NCBI GenBank assembly: GCA_017447625.1
Contig: JAFSNB010000020.1
Span: 1-55,828, forward strand
Direction of reading: 5' to 3'
Origin: Bacteroidaceae bacterium
GTDB taxonomy: Bacteria; Bacteroidota; Bacteroidia; Bacteroidales; Bacteroidaceae
DNA: 55,828 nt
The notes under the pieces are model-generated. The model was not told the DNA's origin. It made no database searches and was given only the letters and a program-made list of their open reading frames with translations. The position numbers and the translations under genes are program-made. Of the stretch, positions 8,173 to 16,659 are shown piece by piece. Position 1 is the stretch's first letter; each line of letters begins with the position of its first letter.

Positions 8173-9060
8173 ATGGAGTATATTTCAGTTTCACAGTTTG
8201 CCGAGAAGTATGGCATTTCAGAGCGCACAGCCCGCAACTATTGTGCCGTCGGAAAAATAGAAGGCGCCTTCCTCACGGGGAAGACGTGGAACATCCCTGC
8301 TGATGCGGTTCTACCGAAGAAGGGTGTAGGCAAGAGGGACGTGTCGCCCCTGTTGGAAGCCTTTAGGGAGCAGAAAGGCTCTAGGCTTAAAGGGGGCATC
8401 TATCATCGCACTCAAATAGACTTGACCTATAACTCCAATCACATGGAGGGTAGCCGTCTGACTTACGACCAGACGCGCTATATCTTTGAAACAAACACCA
8501 TCGGTATGACGGATAGTGCCGTCAACGTGGATGATATCATTGAAACAGTTAACCACTTCCGCTGTATCGACTTCATTATCGACCACGCTGAAGAGCCTCT
8601 TACGGAGCGTTTCATCAAGCAGCTCCATCTGCTGCTGAAGACGGGGACGTCAGACAGCCGAAAGAATTGGTTTGCTGTAGGGGAGTACAAGAAACTGCCT
8701 AACGAAGTTGGCGGACAAGAGACGACGCAACCTGAAGAGGTGCATCAGCACTTGAAAGTATTGCTAACGGACTACAACCGCAGTCGTCGGCACAATATGG
8801 AAGACATCATCGATTTCCATGTTCGTTTCGAGCGTATTCATCCCTTTCAAGACGGAAACGGGCGAGTGGGCCGTCTGCTGATGTTCAAGGAATGTCTGGC
8901 TAACGACATCGTTCCATTCATCATTACCGATGAGCTGAAAATGTTCTACTATCGTGGCTTGCGCGAGTGGGGTCACACAAATGGCTATCTGATGGATACT
9001 TGCCTGACAGCACAAGATCAATACAAATCACTACTCGATTATTTCAAAATAGGGTATTAG
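8173..9060 (+). CDS. Fic-domain protein with N-terminal helix-turn-helix
   Basis: 295 aa from the ATG at 8173; a longer frame upstream belongs to the sigma relic and intergenic DNA. Residues 4-45 form a helix-turn-helix/excisionase-like domain (SVSQFAEKYGISERTARNYC). S88-NHM-EG93 fits the inhibitory alpha-helix motif (S/T)xxxE(G/N). The catalytic loop is H223PFQDGNGR231, matching HxFx(D/E)GNGR with all key residues. Active Fic enzymes transfer AMP (or other nucleotide parts) to hydroxyl side chains of proteins, held in check by the inhibitory glutamate. The target is unknown. Its position, replacing most of a sigma gene, suggests recent arrival. Confidence 0.9.
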   Translation: MEYISVSQFAEKYGISERTARNYCAVGKIEGAFLTGKTWNIPADAVLPKKGVGKRDVSPLLEAFREQKGSRLKGGIYHRTQIDLTYNSNHMEGSRLTYDQTRYIFETNTIGMTDSAVNVDDIIETVNHFRCIDFIIDHAEEPLTERFIKQLHLLLKTGTSDSRKNWFAVGEYKKLPNEVGGQETTQPEEVHQHLKVLLTDYNRSRRHNMEDIIDFHVRFERIHPFQDGNGRVGRLLMFKECLANDIVPFIITDELKMFYYRGLREWGHTNGYLMDTCLTAQDQYKSLLDYFKIGY

Positions 9061-9114
9061 TGAGTGCTGTGCGGTGTGCGCATGAAAGGGTTGCATGTCA
9101 ACGTTAGCATTAAA

Positions 9115-9138
9115 CAATGTTAACGGCGCATAACATTG
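9115..9138. promoter_or_regulatory. Inverted repeat upstream of second sigma gene
   Basis: CAATGTTA (9115-9122) and TAACATTG (9131-9138) form a perfect 8-bp inverted repeat around ACGGCGCA, 27 bp before the sigma start. Two copies of CAACGTT flank it, at about 9099 and 9149. This could be an operator or the sigma factor's own target site; only the arrangement is seen. Confidence 0.4.
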
Positions 9139-9164
9139 CATGGCATCCAACGTTTTATTGATGT

Positions 9165-9674
9165 ATGGCACCTGCTGAGTTTACATCCGTCGCACAAGCG
9201 CTGCGCCCGAGGCTACTGGCCTTGGGGCGTAACTTCTTCGGCGACGGAGATGCGGCAGAGGACGCCGTGCAGGAGGCGATGATGAGGCTGTGGACGGCGT
9301 GGCAGCAATTGCCTACGGAGGCCGATGTGGAGCGATTGGCAGTGCGCCTGACCAAACACGCCTGCATCGACATTCAGAGGCGACAGCACACCGACGTGAT
9401 GCTGCCTCTGGAGGCGACGCAAAAAGTGGAGGTCGTAAGCAGTCGGACAGCGTCGGAGGCGCTGCACGAACGTGAGCTGCGTGAGGCCGTGGCGAGAGCG
9501 GTAAGCCTGCTGCGGCCATCGGAGCGACGACTATGGACTATGTTTGCCGAGGGGCAGATGGACACGGCACAGATAGCTGCCGCCACAGGCATCCTCACAC
9601 GCACTGTAAGCGCGATGCTCAGCACAGCACGACGTAAGATCATGAACGAATTGAAGAAAGGAGGTTTCCTATGA
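9165..9674 (+). CDS. ECF-type RNA polymerase sigma factor
   Basis: 169 aa. Region 2 spans about residues 8-75 (LALGRNFFGDGDAAEDAVQE, then AMMRLWTAW, LAVRLTKHACIDIQRR) and region 4 about 105-160 (LLRPSERRLWTMFAEGQMDT, then AQIAAATGILTRTVSAMLST). The sequence differs clearly from the 3992 sigma factor, so the two are distant paralogues. The stop overlaps the ATG of the next gene by 4 bp. It begins a probable five-gene unit: sigma, anti-sigma, secreted two-domain protein, and two thioredoxin-domain proteins. Confidence 0.9.
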   Translation: MAPAEFTSVAQALRPRLLALGRNFFGDGDAAEDAVQEAMMRLWTAWQQLPTEADVERLAVRLTKHACIDIQRRQHTDVMLPLEATQKVEVVSSRTASEALHERELREAVARAVSLLRPSERRLWTMFAEGQMDTAQIAAATGILTRTVSAMLSTARRKIMNELKKGGFL

Positions 9675-10291
9675 AAATGAAAAACGGAGAAAGAGGAGAA
9701 GAAAGGAAGAGCCGATTCTCTTTGGAACAATACCTGGACGGTAAGCATCCGTTGCAGCCGGAACGGACAGCCTTGCCTGCGGATGCAGAACTGGAGGCCG
9801 CTGAAGCGGAGTATGACCGAATCGTCAGTGAACGTACAAAGGCAAAGACGGAGCAGGGCGACAGACCCAGGCATGACAGACAGTATTGGGCTTGGGGCTT
9901 ATCCATTGCCGCCGTTTTCATACTGGTTTTCCTCCTTTGGCCAGAGAAACACGAGACCACCACGACGGCACCAGAGGTTCTGCCCGCCGTCGCTGAGATA
10001 AGAACCGTGGAACGTCAACCACAGGCCATCCCAGTCCCAAGCTTACAACCGTCGTTGCAAAAAAAGCATATCAGGAAAACAAGAGGCCCCGTCACTCCGA
10101 TACAACAGGAACAGCCCGCCGAAGCGGCAAGCCCACAGTCGGAAGCAGAAGATCTGCTGACAAGATGTGCCCAAGTCGACGAAGAGATCCAGACCCGCAT
10201 CGAAGCCATCGATGCCATCACCCAAGCGCAGGCCGAACAAGCTTATGAAGCGGCGGTTGCTGCCGTCCTCTGTTCGCGCGAACCATCATAA
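9671..10291 (+). CDS. Single-pass membrane protein, probable anti-sigma factor
   Basis: 206 aa. A charged N-terminus (FSLEQYLDGKHPL, EAAEAEYDRIVSERTKAK) of about 70 residues is followed by a membrane segment (about 72-92, WAWGLSIAAVFILVFLLWP), then a Pro/Gln-rich and Ala/Glu-rich helical periplasmic part. It starts in the overlap with the sigma gene. Same layout as the 4537-5178 protein. Anti-sigma function is inferred from position and topology only. Confidence 0.65.
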   Translation: MKMKNGERGEERKSRFSLEQYLDGKHPLQPERTALPADAELEAAEAEYDRIVSERTKAKTEQGDRPRHDRQYWAWGLSIAAVFILVFLLWPEKHETTTTAPEVLPAVAEIRTVERQPQAIPVPSLQPSLQKKHIRKTRGPVTPIQQEQPAEAASPQSEAEDLLTRCAQVDEEIQTRIEAIDAITQAQAEQAYEAAVAAVLCSREPS

Positions 10292-10311
10292 GATGTCGCT
10301 ACACTATTTCA

Positions 10312-10406
10312 TTGTTCATTATTCATTGTTCATTCTTTATTTATATGCACCGCTTTAATATCCTTCTTTGTTCATTATTCGTTGTCAATTCTTCGTTGTT
10401 CGTGAG
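10312..10406. repeat. TTCATT/TTGTTC simple repeat at a gene start
   Basis: 10312-10333 is built from TTCATTGTTCATTA-type units. After a short gap, a degenerate copy (10368-10406, TTGTTCATTATTCGTTGTCA onward) continues inside the next gene. There it encodes the hydrophobic core CSLFVVNSSLFV of the signal peptide. Confidence 0.6.
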
Positions 10407-12192
10407 CACGGCCTCAGCGCATGCCCGCGTCGAAGAAGCCTTCCGGGCCTTGCTGGCCGTGAATCAGCATCCGATGGCCTACTTGGTGGGCGGTCAAGCT
10501 CCTGCTGCTACGCAGTTCTGCATCTCGGACGAGCACTTGCCGCTGATCATGGACGTCTATAAGGCCATCGAAGAGGAGCACACGATGCGCACCGTCTGGT
10601 TCCGTCAGGACTTGGGCTCGGCCTGCGCCAACGGCATCGAGCTACAGGGACGTGACTTCCAGCTCGCCGGACGGTACAATAACATCCTCGGGGGCTTCTC
10701 CGATCCTTCAACGACGCCCACCACCTACCGTTGGTATTACCTGGCCTGGCGTCCCGAACCCCAGCAAGGCACCATCGTCGGCTACATCGTCATCACACAA
10801 GAGGCCGCCAACACGAAGCGTCCGCACGTCCAGGAGCCGAAAGCACCCAGCTATCAGGCGTTGCTCGAAGCGATAGAGACGTTTAAAAGTTGGGGTGAGG
10901 CCTCCTCCCGCCATGCCGACTTCGAGATGCGTGCTGCAGCTACCGGACAGTGGATCTACCGGTGGAAGACCTTCGGCTTCAACCTCCCTGTCTCTGCCGA
11001 GCAGGAACTCATCGCCCCGCTCTACCGCGCCTTCCTCGAAGTGCGCCCACGTGCCTATCGTTTCCTGAACAAACGTGCCGGCGAGACAGCAGAGGACGTG
11101 CAGATTGTGGTCAACCACACCGGACGCACCATCGGCCTCGGCCTGCAGACCGACTGGAACATCATCTATGCCTACTTCAACGACGAGGACTTCCCGCAGA
11201 ACCGCTACGTCTATGCCCTCTGGTACAAGCTCGACGTGCCGAGCCAGCGCATCGTGGGCGAGCTTATCGAAGTCAACACCCCGCGACCGGATGGCGGACA
11301 GGTGACAGCATCCGTGCAGATGAACGTGCCACCTTATTTATTTAGTATCAGTCAGCCCCTCGCCACCAACACACAGGGTGCACTGAACAACGTGTCGAAC
11401 GACCCTTCGCCGGAACGGCGAGAGGAAAACGTCCGCTATCTGGGGACCAGCAATTACCGCGATGCCCGAACGGGCGACGAAGCTGTGCGCATCATCCTGA
11501 ACAATCCAAGTGACATCTTCTCCAACCAATGGCTGACACAGGGCTTCGACCGCGAGGCCATGGAACTGGAGTACAGAGCCACCGTCGAGCGCCTGCGCAG
11601 CGACCGTATCTTCTACAGCGAGGAGTTACGCCAGTTCACCGAAATATACAACACGAGCACGGCCGACGCACGAACGTTCATGCAAGCCTCACTGGACTCC
11701 GTCAAGGCCGACTTCAGGCAGCAGGCCTCACGCCTCAACGCCAGACGACCATCCCTCTCTCGCGATGACTACGAGCGGCAGACGACTGCTCTCTTCGAGC
11801 ATTACCGCCAGGAACTTGACAGCGTGACCGTCCACTACAAGGCCACCGTGGAAGCCCTCGGCAAGAGCTACGAAGCCGTCGTCAGCGCCATGGCCGCCCG
11901 CCATCCCACGGAGGACATTCTGCTCACGGCCGACGGCGACCTGACACCCTTCGGACAGCGTCTGTTCACGCAGATGACAAATGCCTACCAAGGCAAGGTC
12001 TCCTCCGCCGACCACGAACTCGCCGAGCGCATCCGTCTCTTCGTACGAGCCGTCGCGGCCTCCGTCAACAAACGCACCTACGACACGATGCTCACGACCC
12101 TGCGCAAGATGACCAAGCGAGGCAACCGCCACGCAAGCGGTCGAGAAACCATCAAACAATCCATCAACATCCTAACCCTACAACAACAATGA
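10345..12192 (+). CDS. Secreted protein with two copies of the shared domain and a coiled-coil
   Basis: 615 aa from ATG 10345. The signal peptide is about 1-25 (FNILLCSLFVVNSSLFV then STASA). Two related segments, about 64-152 and 220-311, share YRW/YVYALW, GR, NNILGGF/NIIYAYF and GTIVGYIVI/QRIVGELIEV, and both resemble residues 73-170 of the 5203-6270 protein. Residues about 415-560 are rich in Glu, Arg and Gln and look like a coiled coil. No known family is recognised. Its stop overlaps the start of the next gene (ATGA), so it is translationally coupled to a thioredoxin-like protein. A longer in-frame start at TTG 10312 lies wholly in repeat DNA and is unlikely. Confidence 0.75.
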   Translation: MHRFNILLCSLFVVNSSLFVSTASAHARVEEAFRALLAVNQHPMAYLVGGQAPAATQFCISDEHLPLIMDVYKAIEEEHTMRTVWFRQDLGSACANGIELQGRDFQLAGRYNNILGGFSDPSTTPTTYRWYYLAWRPEPQQGTIVGYIVITQEAANTKRPHVQEPKAPSYQALLEAIETFKSWGEASSRHADFEMRAAATGQWIYRWKTFGFNLPVSAEQELIAPLYRAFLEVRPRAYRFLNKRAGETAEDVQIVVNHTGRTIGLGLQTDWNIIYAYFNDEDFPQNRYVYALWYKLDVPSQRIVGELIEVNTPRPDGGQVTASVQMNVPPYLFSISQPLATNTQGALNNVSNDPSPERREENVRYLGTSNYRDARTGDEAVRIILNNPSDIFSNQWLTQGFDREAMELEYRATVERLRSDRIFYSEELRQFTEIYNTSTADARTFMQASLDSVKADFRQQASRLNARRPSLSRDDYERQTTALFEHYRQELDSVTVHYKATVEALGKSYEAVVSAMAARHPTEDILLTADGDLTPFGQRLFTQMTNAYQGKVSSADHELAERIRLFVRAVAASVNKRTYDTMLTTLRKMTKRGNRHASGRETIKQSINILTLQQQ

Positions 12193-14225
12193 AGAGAATC
12201 ATCCTTTCCCTGCTGCTCGCCCTCATCGGCCTGACTGCCGGGGCCGCCAAGACAAAAACCGTCGTATGGCACGAGCCGCAGGCTATCTACAAGAGTGGCG
12301 CCACCTTCCATATCACCTCCGTGGAGCTGAAGCCCGAGGAGACGGTGATGCACGTCCACATCCAGTTCCATCCTAAATATTGGATCCGCTTCGACAGCAA
12401 CTGCTATCTTTTGACTGACAGTGGCAACAAGTACGCCATCCTCTCCGGCAAACCCACGGCACCCGATGAGAGCACGATGCCCCTGAGCGACTATTTCTGG
12501 ATGCCCGAGAGCGGCGAGGTCAACGTGGCCCTCCACTTCCAGCCGCTGCCCGCCGACATCGATTGCTTCCACTTCGTAGAACCCGTTGACAACGGCTGGG
12601 CGTGGTGGAACATCCGCGACATAAAAGCCAAGTACCGCTCGCCCATTCCTGCAGACTGGCAGCGCATCAACTACGCCACGGACGAGAGCCTTCCCGATGC
12701 CAAGGTACAGAAAGGAACAGCCACGCTGAAGGTGCGCCTCTTAGGCTACAGACCCGAGATGAAGTTCAGCCTGAAGGTCCACTTCAAGCCCTTGAACGCC
12801 ACGACAGAATACTTCGACAAAGAGTTTCCCTTTGCCGACGACGGAACGCTAACGGCAGAAGTGCCGCTGTACTTGGCGCGCACCGTCTCCGTCGCCATCG
12901 AAGAGGCCCCAATCTATCTACGCCCTGTACTCGCACCGGGCGAGACCACCGAGATGCTCATCGACCTGAACCGCCTCCAGGACCCGTTCGTCGCGTTCAA
13001 AGGCTTCCTCGCCCGCACCAACTTCGAGAGCACCCGCCCGGAGAAGACCACCGACGACGCGTCGCAGAAGAACGCCGTCAAGCTGTTGGCCGACATCCAG
13101 AAGCAGAAGACGCCCATCGAGCGGCTGCAGTTCTTCCGCAAGCGCCTGGACAGAGCCATCGCTGCCTGCAACAAAGAGCGCAAGACCTCGGCTTGGAAGG
13201 CGCTGCAACGAATGATGTACGAGCAGGACTATCTCAGTTGGATTCACGCATACGATGCAGAATATGCAGACTTACGCATAGGCATCTATTTCCACAATCG
13301 TGCACCACGGAATTTTGAGGAATACGATTCTATCAACCGTTCCTTCCATGACGAAGCCGTAGGCAAGTTGCGCTTTCCCAATGACTTTGAGGGGCAAGGG
13401 GATGTGCTCCTTGAGGAAGAGAAGCATATAGCGGGCATGGAAATCATGCAGGCAGCCTATGCACCCGCCTCAGAAGAGTTCTGGAGTGGCATTCCGTGGT
13501 CGGACGAACGCGCCTCAGCCTTCAACTGTGACCTCCATCGATTGGAAAAAGCCCTTATGTTCTGGGACGATAAGACTGTGATTCTTAATCATCCAGACAA
13601 AGGGCTGGTTATGACACAAAGTCAGGTATCCGCCTCTAAAATCAAATCTCCTGCCGTCCTCGCCGTCCTCGAAGAATTCAAAGCCGAGCAGGAACGGATT
13701 CGCCAGCAGTTGGCAGCACAGGGTAATGTCTTCTATCAGCAGCTGGACAGTGTGCCGCCCTCCGATATTCTTCAGACCATCCTCGACCGCTACAAGGGCA
13801 AGCCCGTGCTCCTAGACATCTGGGCCACATGGCGCGGCCCCTGCCGTGCGGGCCATCAGCAGCTGGCGCCGCTGAAGGAGGAAATGCAGAAGCGCGGTGT
13901 GCAGTTCATCTACATCACCTCGCCCTCCTCGCCCGTCAAGACCTGGCAGACGATGATCAAGGACATCCCCGGCGACCACTACTACCTAACTCGGGAACAG
14001 GAAAACCACCTGATGAAACTCTATGCCTCTGACGGTATTCCCACCTATGCTATCTACGACCGCGACGGCAACCGCGCCTATTTCCATATCGGCCTCCCCA
14101 GCACTGACGACACCAACGAGATTCGCCGCGTACTGGAAGATGCACTAAACAAACCGACATATACAGGCTCATTGGTAGTCGGGAAAGACACGATTACCGT
14201 GCAAAACGCACATTATGAACCTTAG
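12189..14225 (+). CDS. Secreted thioredoxin-like protein lacking the first active-site cysteine
   Basis: 678 aa. Signal peptide 1-19; a beta-rich N-terminal domain (about 20-150) related to that of the 14436 protein; a helical middle; and a C-terminal TlpA-like thioredoxin domain (about 520-665). The active-site motif reads W-A-T-W-R549-G-P-C552, so the nucleophilic first cysteine of CGPC is an arginine (codon CGC, one base from TGC). The paralogue at 2-1036 keeps CGPC. Such a domain cannot perform normal dithiol exchange; it may bind partners, act through one cysteine, or be decaying. The reading frame is otherwise intact. Confidence 0.85.
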   Translation: MKRIILSLLLALIGLTAGAAKTKTVVWHEPQAIYKSGATFHITSVELKPEETVMHVHIQFHPKYWIRFDSNCYLLTDSGNKYAILSGKPTAPDESTMPLSDYFWMPESGEVNVALHFQPLPADIDCFHFVEPVDNGWAWWNIRDIKAKYRSPIPADWQRINYATDESLPDAKVQKGTATLKVRLLGYRPEMKFSLKVHFKPLNATTEYFDKEFPFADDGTLTAEVPLYLARTVSVAIEEAPIYLRPVLAPGETTEMLIDLNRLQDPFVAFKGFLARTNFESTRPEKTTDDASQKNAVKLLADIQKQKTPIERLQFFRKRLDRAIAACNKERKTSAWKALQRMMYEQDYLSWIHAYDAEYADLRIGIYFHNRAPRNFEEYDSINRSFHDEAVGKLRFPNDFEGQGDVLLEEEKHIAGMEIMQAAYAPASEEFWSGIPWSDERASAFNCDLHRLEKALMFWDDKTVILNHPDKGLVMTQSQVSASKIKSPAVLAVLEEFKAEQERIRQQLAAQGNVFYQQLDSVPPSDILQTILDRYKGKPVLLDIWATWRGPCRAGHQQLAPLKEEMQKRGVQFIYITSPSSPVKTWQTMIKDIPGDHYYLTREQENHLMKLYASDGIPTYAIYDRDGNRAYFHIGLPSTDDTNEIRRVLEDALNKPTYTGSLVVGKDTITVQNAHYEP

Positions 14226-14248
14226 TTAGCATGTTCAATAATATTGAA

Positions 14249-14340
14249 GAAAGTAAACGCTAAAAAGTCTATAGACTCTTTCTACCGAAAGGTAGATTTT
14301 CTTCAAGCAGCTCCGCCCGCCTGTGACAGGTAGGCGGAGC
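14249..14340 (+). terminator. 3' module with tetraloop terminator and second hairpin
   Basis: GAAAGTAAACGCTAAAAAGT (from 14249) repeats the motif found at 6311. It is followed by TCTACC-GAAA-GGTAGA (14281-14296) and TTTT, a compact GNRA-loop terminator, and by GCTCCGCC (14310-14317) / GGCGGAGC (14333-14340), which has an inner CCTG-TGA-CAGG stem. Good candidate end for the sigma operon transcript. Confidence 0.65.
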
Positions 14341-14435
14341 AAACCGCAAAGCCCCCTTTCCCGTTAATTCTTCGTAATTCTTTAGCTTCAATGAAATGAA
14401 ACCGCACATTTGTGCGTTATAAATGAAGTAAAAAA

Positions 14436-16469
14436 ATGAATAAGAAATCCATCATCACCATCCTGCTTGCCTTCGTCGCAGTGGCGGGGCAGGCAAAGAC
14501 TTACAAGAGATTCATCGCGCCGGAAGCGATGGCGAGTGTAAACTGCGAATTGACAGCTGACGAGGTCGTGTTCACGGACACGGCCACCACCGTGCGCTTC
14601 ACCAAGAAGGGCGACCCGCGTTACACGTTTCGCATCATATCATCGTCGTACCTTATGGACGAGGACGGCAACCGCTATCTGCTGCGGTCTGCCGAGGGCA
14701 TACGGCTTGACGAGTGGGTGGCGACCAATGCGGACAGCATCAACCACTTCACAATGCACTTTGAGCCGATGCCCAAGCGGGTGAAGGTGTTCGACTTCAT
14801 CGAGGGCGACGTGCGTGGCGCGTTCATGCTCCTCGGCATCCACGACAAGAAGACGAAGCTGAAAGCCCCGTCTCTTAAAGAGCTGTCAGACGCTTATCCG
14901 TGGACGCTGCCTGAAGACTGGTTCAAGACCGACACCGTCTGCATTCGTGGACGTATCGAGGGATATGATGCAGAGCAGTTCGGGTTCACGTCTTTGGAGT
15001 GTTATCTTCACGATGTGTTCAACAAGGATGACGGCGTGGCGGTAATGGACATTGCTCCCGACGGCACGTTTGAGAAGCGGTGGCTGGCGAACCAGCCGCT
15101 GCATGATGCGTTCTTCGCCACTGGCTCGCGGATTGATTTCTCCTCAATCCCCTTCTTCGTCCGTCCGGGCGAGACCATCGACATCACCATCCGCAAGAAC
15201 GAGCATGGGAAGTACGAGTGCTACTACAACAACGGGAGCTGCAAGGAGGTGGAACGGTGGCTGAAAGCACCACTGCAAATTGTCTCTCTGTTCCGCCTGC
15301 TGCATTATGATTTTCAGGGAACGCCCGCTGAGATGCGTCCCGTGGCCGAGCAGATGCGGCAGAACGTACTGTGGCGCATTGACAACATCGCCCGCCGCGA
15401 ACAGTTCACCCCGATGGAGATGCAACTGGCTTTGGCTGAAGCTGATTTGGGATTCGCCTATGCCATCTTGGACTATTTCATGTATCGTGCAGACCGCAGC
15501 GAGAAGCAGGAGTTTCGCGATGGCAATTATTACAACGAGGTGGTGGACAGTATAGCGAACAAGGACGTGCGCGTGATTGAGAACTACGATCTGCTACGTC
15601 TCGTTGATTTCGACAATCCGCTGCTGCTGTGCCTGAGTGATGCAAACGTATTCATCAACCGACTGAGCTATGCCCGTCCCATCCTCGCTGCTATGTATGA
15701 CGATGGAAACGCTTCAGACATTGAGGAAATGGAACGGTTCTACGCCGCTACGCAAGAGCTGCTGGGCAGTAAGCACAACACGCTCATGGCGCAGATGTGC
15801 CGTTTTGTCACCATGCAAAACGACTTCAAGTACTGGCGCGGACGAATAGAAAGCTTGAAGTCATGGCTCAAAGAGCATCCCAGAGTGGCGGAGTCTCAAG
15901 GCGAGGAATTGCTTGCCAAGGCAAACCGTGTGGAGGACACCTTTGCCGCCTACCTCAGCTCTTTCACGCATCCCTATCTCCAAGCCAAGGCACAGGCTTT
16001 CTACGATGAGCAGATGGCCATCACAGAACTCTCCACGCCGCTGCCCACGGACAACGCTGCCGCCGACCTCATCCACAAGCTCTCGGCCAAATACCCTGGC
16101 CGCTACCTATTCATTGATTTCTGGCAGATGGGTTGCGGTCCTTGCCGTGGTGCCATCCAGCAGAGCAAAGACCTGCGCGCAGAGATTGCCAAGCGGGACG
16201 ACGTAAAGCTTATCTTCATCTGTGGAGAGCCGACGTCCGAAGGCAGCGAAGCATACAAGAAATACGTTGCCGAGTGGCTGGCCGATGAAGAGACCGTCTG
16301 CATCACCTACGCCGACTTCTCCCGTCTGCAAGAGCTCTTCCGTTTCAGCGGCATCCCACACTACGAGACCATCACCCCCGACTGTCGCCGTGTCCGCGAC
16401 GACCTTCGTCTCAACGGCCTCTACAACTTCGAACAGGACATGAAAAGGCTAAAAGAGAAACTCAAATAA
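14436..16469 (+). CDS. Secreted TlpA-like thioredoxin-domain protein
   Basis: 677 aa. Signal peptide 1-21 (SIITILLAFVAVAGQA). The N-terminal domain (about 22-150) is similar to the 12189 protein (YLMDEDGNRYLL versus YLLTDSGNKYAIL; HFEPMPKRVKVFDFIE versus HFQPLPADIDCFHFVE). A DUF4369-like part (RGRIEGYD, DGTFEKR, PGETIDITI) follows, then a helical middle and a thioredoxin domain with C567-G-P-C570 (FWQMGCGPCR). Closest relative in the window is 1061-2614. The 210-bp gap and terminator before it suggest a separate promoter, though no clear TAnnTTTG is seen. Confidence 0.85.
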   Translation: MNKKSIITILLAFVAVAGQAKTYKRFIAPEAMASVNCELTADEVVFTDTATTVRFTKKGDPRYTFRIISSSYLMDEDGNRYLLRSAEGIRLDEWVATNADSINHFTMHFEPMPKRVKVFDFIEGDVRGAFMLLGIHDKKTKLKAPSLKELSDAYPWTLPEDWFKTDTVCIRGRIEGYDAEQFGFTSLECYLHDVFNKDDGVAVMDIAPDGTFEKRWLANQPLHDAFFATGSRIDFSSIPFFVRPGETIDITIRKNEHGKYECYYNNGSCKEVERWLKAPLQIVSLFRLLHYDFQGTPAEMRPVAEQMRQNVLWRIDNIARREQFTPMEMQLALAEADLGFAYAILDYFMYRADRSEKQEFRDGNYYNEVVDSIANKDVRVIENYDLLRLVDFDNPLLLCLSDANVFINRLSYARPILAAMYDDGNASDIEEMERFYAATQELLGSKHNTLMAQMCRFVTMQNDFKYWRGRIESLKSWLKEHPRVAESQGEELLAKANRVEDTFAAYLSSFTHPYLQAKAQAFYDEQMAITELSTPLPTDNAAADLIHKLSAKYPGRYLFIDFWQMGCGPCRGAIQQSKDLRAEIAKRDDVKLIFICGEPTSEGSEAYKKYVAEWLADEETVCITYADFSRLQELFRFSGIPHYETITPDCRRVRDDLRLNGLYNFEQDMKRLKEKLK

Positions 16470-16475
16470 AACGAA

Positions 16476-16556
16476 ATGAATATGAACAAGAACGCTCGGC
16501 TTTGGTCGCTTGACACTTCAAGAACCATCATCACGTCACACACGTTGTTTCTATGA
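16476..16556 (+). pseudogene. Start-region relic of another thioredoxin-family paralogue
   Basis: The sequence CGAAATGAATATGAACAAG here is the same as at the start of the 1061 gene, with its preceding A-rich leader. It reads MNMNKNARLW, later TIIT, and stops after 26 codons. As with 2614-2691, a paralogue's 5' end survives directly after an intact copy. A 9-bp inverted repeat GTTGTTTCT (16544) / AGAAACAAC (16576) overlaps its end. Confidence 0.5.
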
Positions 16557-16627
16557 TGTGTCCTTCCCGCTGTTTAGAAACAACTATGGCAACGTTAGGA
16601 AGGTGGTTTCTTCGCACCTGTATAAAC

Positions 16628-16656
16628 AAAAAGAGCACCCAGAAGGATGCTCTTTT
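16628..16656 (-). terminator. Terminator of the slyD-aroC-cstA-ilvD transcript
   Basis: On the minus strand, AAAAGAGCA (16656-16648) pairs with TGCTCTTTT (16637-16629) around a 10-nt loop and is followed by further T residues. It lies 16 bp after the ilvD stop. The A/T symmetry may let it act on plus transcripts too. Confidence 0.75.
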
Positions 16657-16659
16657 CGA

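Noticed and set aside
3537-9082. 15-mer TGTGCGGTGTGCGCA at 3537 and 9068 as ends of a mobile unit
   Set aside because: One or a few shared 15-mers are expected by chance in a window of this size, and flanking bases do not match.
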